DNA from: Caballeronia novacaledonica
GTDB lineage: Bacteria; Pseudomonadota; Gammaproteobacteria; Burkholderiales; Burkholderiaceae
Length of the DNA stretch: 64,000 nucleotides
Direction of reading: 5' to 3'
NCBI RefSeq assembly: GCF_900258035.1
Contig: NZ_OGTP01000011.1
Span: forward strand, 62,001-126,000
Shown: positions 56,765 to 64,000 of the stretch, piece after piece
Position numbering within the stretch: position 1 is the stretch's first letter
Layout: each line of letters begins with the position of its first letter
Notes under the pieces: model-generated
What the model was told of the DNA's origin: nothing
What the model saw: only the letters and a program-made list of their open reading frames with translations
Databases searched by the model: none
Position numbers and translations under genes: made by a program

Positions 56765-57082
56765 TCAGTGCTGCACGTAGGCGTGTCCGGCATCGTGCGT
56801 GTAAGTGGGGATGTAGTCGCTTTCCAGATTGTGCGTATGCAAGTGCTCGCCGCATGCGACATCGACACTGACGTGACCGATGATCGCGCCGTAGCGCAGC
56901 ACTTTCTCGTCCTTCGACAACGCCCGCCGCGCGAGCTTGTGCGCGAGTTCGATGGTCGTCGCGAGCGTGACCGACTGGCCTTCGATCATCAGCGTTTCGC
57001 CCGCCGGCAAACGCGCGGCGGCGATCAGGCAGTTGTCTTCCGGACTCAGCAGGATGAGGCGCGGGTCGGTTGGCTTTTGCAT
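56765..57082 (-). CDS. UxaA-family SAF-domain small chain
   Basis: 105-aa SAF domain matching the N-terminus of altronate dehydratase (AAARLPAGETL, EKVLRYGAIIGHVSVDVACGEHLHTHNLES). Pairs with the large chain downstream to make a split dehydratase. 10 bp after the permease gene. Confidence 0.87.
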   Translation of the reverse strand: MQKPTDPRLILLSPEDNCLIAAARLPAGETLMIEGQSVTLATTIELAHKLARRALSKDEKVLRYGAIIGHVSVDVACGEHLHTHNLESDYIPTYTHDAGHAYVQH

Positions 57083-57092
57083 CGTCGATATC

Positions 57093-58115
57093 TCAGTTTT
57101 GCGCTTCGCCGCCCGCGATTCGCGCCACCATCAGCGAGCCGAGGATGATCGCGCCGTAGATCGCCTGAATCCAGAACGAAGGAACCTGCGCAAGTGTCAG
57201 GAGGTTTTGCACGACGCCCAGCAGCAAAACGCCTGACAGTGCGCCGAGCATCGTGCCCTTGCCGCCATCGAGCGAGATGCCGCCGATCACCGCTGCGGCG
57301 AACACCGTGAAGATCATGCCGTTGCCCTGATTCGCGTTGATCGCGCCGACGTAGCCCGTGACGATCAGACCGCCGATCGACGCGAGCACGCTGCCCAGAA
57401 CGAACACGCCCCACGTGATGCGCTCGACGCGAATGCCCGCCGCGCGCGCCGCTTCCGGATTGCCGCCGATGGCGTAAAGCGCGCGTCCGAGGCGGTGATA
57501 GCGCAGCAAGAACGCAGCCACGGCGAACGCCGCCGCCGCGAGCCACACGGAAACCGGCAGGCCGAGCACCAGCGTGGTCGCGAGTGTGAAGAACGACTGC
57601 GGCATGTCGAAGAGCGTGCCGCCCTTCGTCGCGCCGACGAGCATTCCGCGCAGCACGATCAGCATCGCGAGCGTGACGATGAATGCGTTCAGCCGTAGCC
57701 GCACGACCAGAAAGCCGTTGACGAAGCCGATCAGCGCGCCGACCGCCACGATCGCCGCGAGACCGGCCGCCGTCGGCCATTCGAGGCCGAAGCCCGCCGA
57801 CGCCGCCGGCATCACGAGCATCGCGCCGACGGCGGGCGCGATGCCGACCGTCGATTCGAGCGACAAGTCGAACTTGCCCGTCAGCACGATCAGCGATTCG
57901 GCGAGCACGACGAGCGCGAGCGCCGCCGACGCGCCGAGAATGCTGATCAGATTCGCCTGCGTCAGAAAACTCGGGCTGACGAACGCGCCGATCGCGAGCA
58001 GCAACGCGAGCGCCGGCAAGAGCGCGAGATCGCGAAACCGCGCGAGTTCGATGCGCGGGCGCTGGCGCTGCATCGGCAGACCGGCCATCGCGGAACTGGA
58101 AACGTCATGCTTCAT
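57093..58115 (-). CDS. Sugar ABC transporter permease (RbsC family)
   Basis: 340-aa permease with about ten hydrophobic segments and RbsC-type text (NPEAARAAGIRVERITWGVFVLGSVLASIGG, GGISLDGGKGTMLGALSGVLLLGVVQNLL). Overlaps the ATPase gene by 11 nt. Confidence 0.93.
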   Translation of the reverse strand: MKHDVSSSAMAGLPMQRQRPRIELARFRDLALLPALALLLAIGAFVSPSFLTQANLISILGASAALALVVLAESLIVLTGKFDLSLESTVGIAPAVGAMLVMPAASAGFGLEWPTAAGLAAIVAVGALIGFVNGFLVVRLRLNAFIVTLAMLIVLRGMLVGATKGGTLFDMPQSFFTLATTLVLGLPVSVWLAAAAFAVAAFLLRYHRLGRALYAIGGNPEAARAAGIRVERITWGVFVLGSVLASIGGLIVTGYVGAINANQGNGMIFTVFAAAVIGGISLDGGKGTMLGALSGVLLLGVVQNLLTLAQVPSFWIQAIYGAIILGSLMVARIAGGEAQN

Positions 58116-59610
58116 GGAGACTCACTCCTTCGACGGATGCGATGAGTTCATGGTCCTGCCACCCGGCAGGGAATTCGGCGGCGATCGCGCCACGGAACAT
58201 CACGAGGACGCGGTCGCAGGTGCGCAGGTCGTCGAGTTCGCCGGAGACGACGAGCACCGCCTTGCCTTCCTCGCGCACACGTTCGACGACGCCGAGCAGC
58301 GCTTCCTTCGATTTCACGTCCACGCCCGCAGTCGGATCGATGAGCACGAGCACGTTCGGATCGGTCGCGAGTGCGCGCGCCATCACGACCTTTTGCTGAT
58401 TGCCGCCCGACAGACCTGACACTTCGTGCTCGGGCCCAGGTGTTTTGATGCCGAGCGCCGCGATCATGCGGCGTCCGAACGCGTTTTTCTTCGCGGGCGT
58501 CGCAATTCCGAAGCGTCCAAGTGTTCGCGCGATCGTCATCGACGCGTTTTCCGCGACGGACTGGCTGAGCACCAGACCTTCGCGATGCCGGTCCTTCGGC
58601 ACGCAACCGACGCCGCTCGCCAATGCGCCGGGCACGTCGCCAGGCGCGAGCGTGCGGCCGTCCACCGTGATCGTGCCGCTGCGTTGCGCCTTCAATCCGG
58701 CGACGGCTTCCGCGACGCTCGTGCGGCCGCTCGTCGTCGCGCCCGTCAGGCCGATGACTTCGCCGCGCCGCACCGCGAAGCTGACGTCGGCGTAGTCGGC
58801 GCCGGAGAGCCCGGACACGGAAAGCGCGATCGATGCGTCGGCGGGCAAAGGCGCGCGCGTCGCCGCATCGGTGACGGCGAGACCGCCTTGTTCGCCCGTC
58901 ATCGCTTCGATCAGCTTGTCGCGCGGCAACGCCGAAACCGGTGCGCTGACGATATGCCGCGCATCACGCAATACGGTCACCGCCTGACAGATTTCGTACA
59001 CTTCCTGCAAGTGATGGGAAATGAACAGGAAAGTGACACCTTCTGTCTGCAACTCTTCGATACGCCTGAAGAGACGCTTGATCTCATCGCCGTCCAACTG
59101 TGCAGTCGGTTCGTCGAGGATGATGAAGCGCGCGCCATAGGACAGCGCCCGCGCGATCTCGACGAGCTGCCGCGCCTCGACGGTCAGATCGCCGGCGCGC
59201 GCGTCCTCGCGCACGTCGATCTTCCAGTGATCGAGCAAGGCGCGAGCGTCGCGACGCATCGTGCGCCAGTCGATCAAGCCGCCGCGCCGGTGCTGCCGGT
59301 TGATGAACAGGTTCTCGGCGACCGACAACTCGCGGATGATCGTCGAATGCTGATAGACGCACGCGACGCGCTCGCGCCATCCGTCACGATCCGCGAGCGG
59401 CGGCGCGGGCTCGCCGCCGAAGCGGATCTCGCCGGCGTCGGGCTTGCGCAGGCCGGTGATCATCGAGACGAGCGTCGACTTGCCCGCGCCGTTGCGCCCG
59501 ACGAGCGCATGCGACTCGCCGGGCAAGACGCGCATCGTGACGTCGGAAAGCGCTGCCGTCGAACCGTAGCGCTTCGTCAGCCCGAGTGCTTCCACGACCG
59601 GCGCGCTCAT
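58105..59610 (-). CDS. Sugar ABC transporter ATPase, two-domain (RbsA family)
   Basis: 501-aa protein with two ABC cassettes. First: Walker A GRNGAGKST. The expected LSGGQ-like signature is weak here (DLTVEARQLVEIARALSYGA), but Walker B is intact (ARFIILDEPTAQLDG). Second: degenerate P-loop (LTGATTSGRTS), signature SGLSGGNQQKVVMARAL, and VLVLIDPTAGVDV. Asymmetric cassettes are normal in RbsA-type proteins. Overlaps the binding-protein gene by 4 nt. Confidence 0.93.
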   Translation of the reverse strand: MSAPVVEALGLTKRYGSTAALSDVTMRVLPGESHALVGRNGAGKSTLVSMITGLRKPDAGEIRFGGEPAPPLADRDGWRERVACVYQHSTIIRELSVAENLFINRQHRRGGLIDWRTMRRDARALLDHWKIDVREDARAGDLTVEARQLVEIARALSYGARFIILDEPTAQLDGDEIKRLFRRIEELQTEGVTFLFISHHLQEVYEICQAVTVLRDARHIVSAPVSALPRDKLIEAMTGEQGGLAVTDAATRAPLPADASIALSVSGLSGADYADVSFAVRRGEVIGLTGATTSGRTSVAEAVAGLKAQRSGTITVDGRTLAPGDVPGALASGVGCVPKDRHREGLVLSQSVAENASMTIARTLGRFGIATPAKKNAFGRRMIAALGIKTPGPEHEVSGLSGGNQQKVVMARALATDPNVLVLIDPTAGVDVKSKEALLGVVERVREEGKAVLVVSGELDDLRTCDRVLVMFRGAIAAEFPAGWQDHELIASVEGVSLHEA

Positions 59611-60608
59611 TTGATGTTGTTGCCCCAGAGGGACTTGTCGTCGACGTTGGCTTTCGTGACGAGCGGCGCGGGCAACTGATCCTCCAGAATGCCGGGCGCG
59701 CGCTGGACGATAGTGCTGCCGTGATCCGTCGGGCCGGGCTTGAAGGTCTGCCCGGCGAGCGCCGCCTTGATATAGAAGAGACCGTATTTCGCGTACAGAT
59801 CGGCGGGCTGCGAGATGGTCGCGTCAATTTCGCCGCGGCGGATCGCATCGTATTCCTGCGGAATGCCGTCGTTGCTCACGATCACGATGTGCTTCGGATC
59901 GCCCGCCTTCACGAGCAGTTGCTTGCGGCGCAGCGTCTGCAACGTCGGCGACAGATAGACGCCGCCCGCTTGCATGTAGATGGCCTTCACATCGGGATTC
60001 GCGGTCAGCAGGCTGTCGAGCGCGGTCGCGGCGGCGTCGCCTTTCCATGCGGCCGGAATTTCCAGAAGACTCAGCGACGGATATTTCTTCAAGCACGCGC
60101 GAAATGCCTCGGACCGGTCGCGGCCGTTCACCGACGCCAGATCGCCCATGATCTGCACGACCTTGCCCGACTTCACGTGCTCGCCGATGTACTCGCACGA
60201 CTTCGTGCCGTAGGCGCGGTTGTCCGCGCGAACCACCATCGCGACCTTGCCCTGCGTCGGCGCGACGTCCACCGCGACGACCGGCACGCTCTTCGCCGAC
60301 GAAGCATCGAGCGCGCGGCTGATCGCCGCCGAGTCGAGCGGCCCGACGACGATGCCCTTCGCGCCGAGGTTGAGCAGGCTGTTCATGTCGGTGATCTGCT
60401 GCGCGGGGTCGCCGTTCGAGTTGACGGGCGCGAGGATATCGAGGCCCATTTCCTTCGCGTATTTCGGCAGGTAGTTGTTGTACGACTGCCAGAACGGCGA
60501 TGTCAGCAGCGGCAAGCCGAGCCCGACTTTGCCGCTCTCGGCGGCGTGCGCCAGACCGATGGTGCCGGCCGCAGCGAAGGCTACGGCGAGTGTCTTCGTG
60601 AATCTCAT
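59607..60608 (-). CDS. Sugar ABC transporter substrate-binding protein (RbsB family)
   Basis: 333-aa periplasmic protein: signal peptide of about 22 residues (ends AHAAE), then VGLGLPLLTSPFWQSYNNYLPKY. GIVVGPLDSAAISRALDAS and VIVSNDGIPQEYDAI fit type I periplasmic sugar-binding folds. First gene of the operon; ATG 60608. Confidence 0.92.
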   Translation of the reverse strand: MRFTKTLAVAFAAAGTIGLAHAAESGKVGLGLPLLTSPFWQSYNNYLPKYAKEMGLDILAPVNSNGDPAQQITDMNSLLNLGAKGIVVGPLDSAAISRALDASSAKSVPVVAVDVAPTQGKVAMVVRADNRAYGTKSCEYIGEHVKSGKVVQIMGDLASVNGRDRSEAFRACLKKYPSLSLLEIPAAWKGDAAATALDSLLTANPDVKAIYMQAGGVYLSPTLQTLRRKQLLVKAGDPKHIVIVSNDGIPQEYDAIRRGEIDATISQPADLYAKYGLFYIKAALAGQTFKPGPTDHGSTIVQRAPGILEDQLPAPLVTKANVDDKSLWGNNIK

Positions 60609-60688
60609 GCGTTTGTCTCCTGATGTGTGCGGTTCTTCGTGACTGCAACGTGGGGCTTCGGGAAACTGCCGGTGCATCTATTCATCAG

Positions 60689-60703
60689 TGAACGTATTAT
60701 TCA
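60689..60703. promoter_or_regulatory. Possible IclR operator
   Basis: TGAA/TTCA palindrome with 7-nt centre in the divergent gap between the sugar-binding-protein gene and the IclR gene; IclR sites often have this shape. Confidence 0.35.
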
Positions 60704-60807
60704 TATACGCACAAATCGAAGTCAAGGACGAAGCGCGGCGAAACGGGTCGGTAATTTCCCTAGCCGTTTTCGTCGACTGACAGAAGGCTTAAACTCGGCG
60801 CGAATTC

Positions 60808-61605
60808 ATGAACCGACTCAGACTGCCCATGGACCTGGAAGACAACGACGCCGACCGCTATCGGGCGCCCGCCCTCGACAAGGGGCTCGATATCCTCGAA
60901 CTGCTTTCGGAGCAGAAGTCGGGACTGACGCGCGCGGAAATCACGAAAATGCTCGGGCGCAACGCGAGCGAGATGTATCGGATGCTGGAGCGGCTCGTCG
61001 CGCGGCAGTATGTCGTGCGCTCGCCCGAAGGCGACCGCTATTCGCTGAGTCTGAAGCTCTATGCGCTCGCGCATCGCCATCCGCCGATGAACCGGCTGAT
61101 TTCCGAGGCGTTGCCGGTGATGCAGCGTTTCGCCGATTCCGCCGAGCAATCGGTGCATCTCGCCGTGTACGACCGCGGCAATCTGCTCGTCATCGCGCAA
61201 GTGGATGGCCCCGGCACGTGGGGCATTTCGGTGCGGCTCGGCTCGCGCGTCGGCCTGATCGACACCGGCTCGGGCCGCGTGATGCTCGCTTTCCAGACCG
61301 GGGAGCAGCGCGAGCACATGCTTGCGGAGCACACCAAGGTCAAAGGTGAGCTTGCGCTTGATCGCGCGATGCTCGACGCGGACTACCGGCGGATTTGCGA
61401 ACTCGGCTATTCGAAGAAGGACAGCCAGCAGACGTTCGGCGTGACGGACGTGACATTTCCGCTGCTCGGTCCATCGGGCCAGGCGATCGCCGCCCTCACC
61501 TGCCCGTATATGCGGCGCATCGATGAATACGTGGCGCCGTCGGTCGACGATGTCACGGCGTTGCTGAAAGACGCTGCGGCATCGCTTTCGATGATGCACG
61601 ACTGA
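60808..61605 (+). CDS. IclR-family regulator of the sugar operon
   Basis: 265-aa regulator: N-terminal winged HTH (ALDKGLDILELLSEQKSG, TRAEITKMLGRNASEMYRML) and C-terminal IclR effector domain (GSRVGLIDTGSGRVMLAF). Divergent from the ABC/fucose operon, so it probably represses it. ATG 60808 or 60829 are both possible. Confidence 0.9.
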   Translation: MNRLRLPMDLEDNDADRYRAPALDKGLDILELLSEQKSGLTRAEITKMLGRNASEMYRMLERLVARQYVVRSPEGDRYSLSLKLYALAHRHPPMNRLISEALPVMQRFADSAEQSVHLAVYDRGNLLVIAQVDGPGTWGISVRLGSRVGLIDTGSGRVMLAFQTGEQREHMLAEHTKVKGELALDRAMLDADYRRICELGYSKKDSQQTFGVTDVTFPLLGPSGQAIAALTCPYMRRIDEYVAPSVDDVTALLKDAAASLSMMHD

Positions 61606-61699
61606 GCGGCACGCGCCGCGCGCGTTAGAATGGCGGCCCTCTCAAAAAGCCGGCGCGCGGCGTAAAGCGCGCCGCCGTATTCAATTCGACGCATTCCCG

Positions 61700-62245
61700 A
61701 TGGCGAAACTCCTTTCCGATTCCGAATTCCTCCGATTCACCGACCTTCAGCAAAAGCAGGCGAATTTCACGATCACGTCCGACGAAGCCGACGAGCTGCG
61801 CGAGATCGTCGCGCGCGCGCAGAAAACGCGCGACGATCGCGCGGCCGCGATGCAGGCGATCGAAACGTATATCGCGCAGTTCGACATCACGCCCGACGAG
61901 CTTTTCTCGGCCGAGCAGATCGGCGATGCGGCGCGCACGTTCGGCCTGATTCCCGCCGCCAAGAAGGAGCGCACGCTCCCGCCGCAACTGACGCACAACG
62001 GCAAGCCGTATCAGTGGACGTCGCGCGCGCTGCCCGATGACATCCGCGTTCCGCTCTTCGACGCGTTCACGTCGGGGCAATCGGTCAAGCCGTTCATCGC
62101 GACATTGAAGGACACGTCGCGTTGCGCGTTGACGATCGCGCGGCTCGAAAAGGAAACCGGAAGTACGTACGCCGAAACATTGCTCGACGAGCTTTCGCTC
62201 TCGCGCGCGCAGATCGACGAAGCGCTCGCCCGGCTCGCGGCCTAA
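61700..62245 (+). CDS. Unknown protein, 181 aa
   Basis: Soluble, helical N-terminal half with a coiled-coil-like stretch (ITSDEADELREIVARAQKTRDDRAAAM) and a C-terminal part with KERTLPPQLTHNGKPYQWTSR and a short basic region. The NGKPYQWTSR segment recalls the H-NS C-terminal loop, but I am not sure. Its last four bases overlap the convergent gene (ctaa). Confidence 0.7.
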   Translation: MAKLLSDSEFLRFTDLQQKQANFTITSDEADELREIVARAQKTRDDRAAAMQAIETYIAQFDITPDELFSAEQIGDAARTFGLIPAAKKERTLPPQLTHNGKPYQWTSRALPDDIRVPLFDAFTSGQSVKPFIATLKDTSRCALTIARLEKETGSTYAETLLDELSLSRAQIDEALARLAA

Positions 62246-64000
62246 TCCGCGCGCGGCTGTGCCGCCTTATCGCACAGCCGCATCCTGAAACCGACGACAC
62301 CCGGATCTTCGGTCTTCGTCAGCTCGAAGCCGCTGTTGCGTGCGAGCGCGATCATGCCGGCGTTCTCGCGCAAGGCTTCGCCGACCATCCAGCGCGTGCC
62401 GCGCTGCTTCGCATAGTCGATGATGCGCGACAGCAGCAGCTTCCCCAATCCCTTACCCTTCATGTCCGAGCGTGCGGCGACGGCGAACTCGGCGGTCTCG
62501 TTGTCCGGATCGGCGATCGCGCGCGCGACGCCGAGCGTCTCGCCCGCGCCCTCGCCATTCGTCCGCGTGACGATCAATGCCATCTCGCGGTCGTAGTCGA
62601 TCTGCGTCATGCGCGCGAGTTGCGAGTGATCGAAGCTGCGCACGGCGCCGAAGAAACGCAGTCGCAAATCTTCGGCGGTATTCGCGGCGACGAAAGCAAC
62701 GTGCGCGTCTTCGTCCTCGGGGCGAATCGGCCGCACGGTGATGCGCATGCCGCGCCAGTCGAGCGTTTCTTCGAGGCTGCGCGGATACGGCACGATCGCA
62801 AGCGGCTTGCGATGCGCGCCGAGCGTGAGCTGCGGCTCGTGAACTGCGACCGAATCGCGCGTGACGCGCAGCGTGAGCCGCAGCGCAACGATTTCTTCGA
62901 TATAGCAAACGAGTTGCGAAAGCGCGGTCAGCGCATTGAGCAGCGTCTCGGCGGGCAGTTCGCGTGAGCGCGGCGAACGCATGACGAGATCGCGCGAGAG
63001 TACGGGATTGAGCGGCGGCAGCGCGAACTCGTGAAGCGCGTCCGCGAGTCCGAGCGCGCCTTCGGCCCTGAACTCGAACACGGGACCGAACACACGATGA
63101 TTGAGGAGCCGCGTTTGAATTTCGACGGCGTCGCTCGTCAGCGAGTCCGGCGGTCCCGGCTTCACCGTGATGCCGAAGCGAGCGAACACGCGCGCCGCGC
63201 GCTCCCCGTTCAACTCGGCGATGCCGTTTCCCAGCGCGTTGCGGATCTCGCACTGCGCGGCGTCGATATCTTCCGGGATGTCGGCGGGGAGGCCGTCGGG
63301 TGTTTGCATCAGCAATTCGCGGCCTTGCCGGAAATCGACGAGACGCGCGAAACCGCGTGCGAGCCGGTGCGGCGTCGTGTGCACTGGAATGCCGTTCGCG
63401 TGCAGTTCGTCGCGCGTGGCCGAATCGACGCAACCGAAAAAGCACGCCAGCAATCCGCGATACGCGTGACGCCGCTCGGCGATCAGCGTGCGCGCGACGT
63501 CCGCGACGGGGGCGCTGTGGGTCGGCGCGTGCACGACGAACACGGTGCCGGTTTCGCGATGCGACGCCAGCGCCTCGAGCGCGGCGCCGAAGTCGGCGGG
63601 CGTGGCATCGTCGCCGAGAAGAAGCGGGTTGCCCGCGCGGGCGCGAGGCAGCGCGGCGGCCACGGCATCGCGCGCGGCGGTCGGCCAGTGTGCGAGATCG
63701 GCGCCTGACGAGCCGAACGCGTCCTGCGCGAGCGTCGCGACGCCGCGGTCGCTCGTGATGACGGTCGCGACATCGCTTGCGGCCACGCGGCCGATGCCGA
63801 GCGTTTCGATTTCGTCGAGCAGGTCGTCGAGTGAATCGACACGCACGAGTCCGGCGCGACGGAAGGCCGCCCCGTAGAGACGATCGAAAGGATCGTCGCG
63901 ACCGGTGCGAAGCACCAGGACGGGCTTGTTTCGCGCGGCGGCGCGCGCGGCGGACATGAACTTGCGCGCAGAGCGGACGGTTTCGACGGCGAGGAGGATC
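62242..64000 (-). CDS. Protein acetyltransferase, acyl-CoA-synthetase-like plus GNAT (5' end outside window)
   Basis: The frame is open from the right edge through ILLAVETVRSARKFMSAARA, the conserved segment of the NDP-forming acyl-CoA-synthetase domain, so ATG 63957 is internal and the true start lies beyond 64000. About 585 residues are present: CoA-ligase-like and ATP-grasp-type regions, then a C-terminal GNAT domain (SDMKGKGLGKLLLSRIIDYAKQRG). This matches Pat/PatZ-type lysine acetyltransferases, about 800-900 aa in full. Such enzymes acetylate acetyl-CoA synthetase and other proteins. Confidence 0.9.
   Translation of the reverse strand, partial: ILLAVETVRSARKFMSAARAAARNKPVLVLRTGRDDPFDRLYGAAFRRAGLVRVDSLDDLLDEIETLGIGRVAASDVATVITSDRGVATLAQDAFGSSGADLAHWPTAARDAVAAALPRARAGNPLLLGDDATPADFGAALEALASHRETGTVFVVHAPTHSAPVADVARTLIAERRHAYRGLLACFFGCVDSATRDELHANGIPVHTTPHRLARGFARLVDFRQGRELLMQTPDGLPADIPEDIDAAQCEIRNALGNGIAELNGERAARVFARFGITVKPGPPDSLTSDAVEIQTRLLNHRVFGPVFEFRAEGALGLADALHEFALPPLNPVLSRDLVMRSPRSRELPAETLLNALTALSQLVCYIEEIVALRLTLRVTRDSVAVHEPQLTLGAHRKPLAIVPYPRSLEETLDWRGMRITVRPIRPEDEDAHVAFVAANTAEDLRLRFFGAVRSFDHSQLARMTQIDYDREMALIVTRTNGEGAGETLGVARAIADPDNETAEFAVAARSDMKGKGLGKLLLSRIIDYAKQRGTRWMVGEALRENAGMIALARNSGFELTKTEDPGVVGFRMRLCDKAAQPRAD

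Noticed and set aside
63957..63957. ATG 63957 as the start of the acetyltransferase gene
   Set aside because: The upstream codons to the window edge encode conserved acyl-CoA-synthetase sequence, so the ATG is internal.
1..64000. CRISPR arrays, tRNA or rRNA genes, phage genes
   Set aside because: No regularly spaced repeats, no recognisable tRNA or rRNA sequence and no phage structural genes seen; apart from the IS and the repeat element the window looks like ordinary metabolic DNA.

Overview
The window is a GC-rich, gene-dense piece of a beta-proteobacterial genome. A Burkholderia-type trimeric porin, the gene content and the codon bias point to Burkholderia sensu lato; Paraburkholderia or Caballeronia is my guess, and the species cannot be read from the sequence. 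About two thirds of it (roughly 1-46.3 kb) is one large locus for uptake and complete breakdown of choline and its derivatives.

Layout. 1-5.3 kb: truncated choline-binding protein, a 1022-aa acetoacetyl-CoA-synthetase-like enzyme fused to a carrier protein and a thioesterase, and a GlxA/AraC regulator. 5.3-11.3 kb: porin, second choline-binding protein, choline sulfatase betC with a divergent LysR regulator, and purU. 11.3-13.0 kb: a dispersed inverted-arm repeat and an IS5-family insertion whose right end supplies the stop codon of a betaine-binding-protein gene. 13.0-24.0 kb: that gene, then an eight-gene minus-strand operon (M19-like protein, V4R protein, dgcA, dgcB, etfA, etfB, gbcA, gbcB) taking glycine betaine to dimethylglycine to sarcosine. 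24.5-26.8 kb: second GlxA regulator, a GNAT enzyme and a second copy of the repeat. 26.9-32.1 kb: fdhA facing betI-betB-betA. 32.1-39.5 kb: operon sdaA-soxB-soxD-soxA-soxG-folB-orf87 (sarcosine to glycine and one-carbon units, serine to pyruvate). 39.8-42.2 kb: small membrane protein, third GlxA regulator, class II aldolase. 42.2-46.3 kb: choV-choW-glxA-choX uptake operon.

The pathway is nearly closed: choline-O-sulfate (BetC) to choline (BetA, BetB) to glycine betaine (GbcAB) to dimethylglycine (DgcAB with its own ETF) to sarcosine (SoxBDAG) to glycine. Formaldehyde and formyl-THF are handled by FdhA and PurU. A direct-repeat motif, CGAC-N17-CGAC, lies upstream of five minus-strand transcription units here and may be the operator of one of the GlxA/GbdR-like regulators.

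The rest (46.3-64 kb) holds a 50-aa ORF, a membrane-anchored unknown, an AGE-family sugar epimerase, a chemoreceptor, a thioesterase, and a nine-gene minus-strand operon for ABC uptake and non-phosphorylative oxidation of a 6-deoxy sugar (most likely L-fucose) with a divergent IclR regulator. The right edge holds an unknown protein and a truncated acyl-CoA-synthetase-like protein acetyltransferase. I saw no rRNA, tRNA or CRISPR array.
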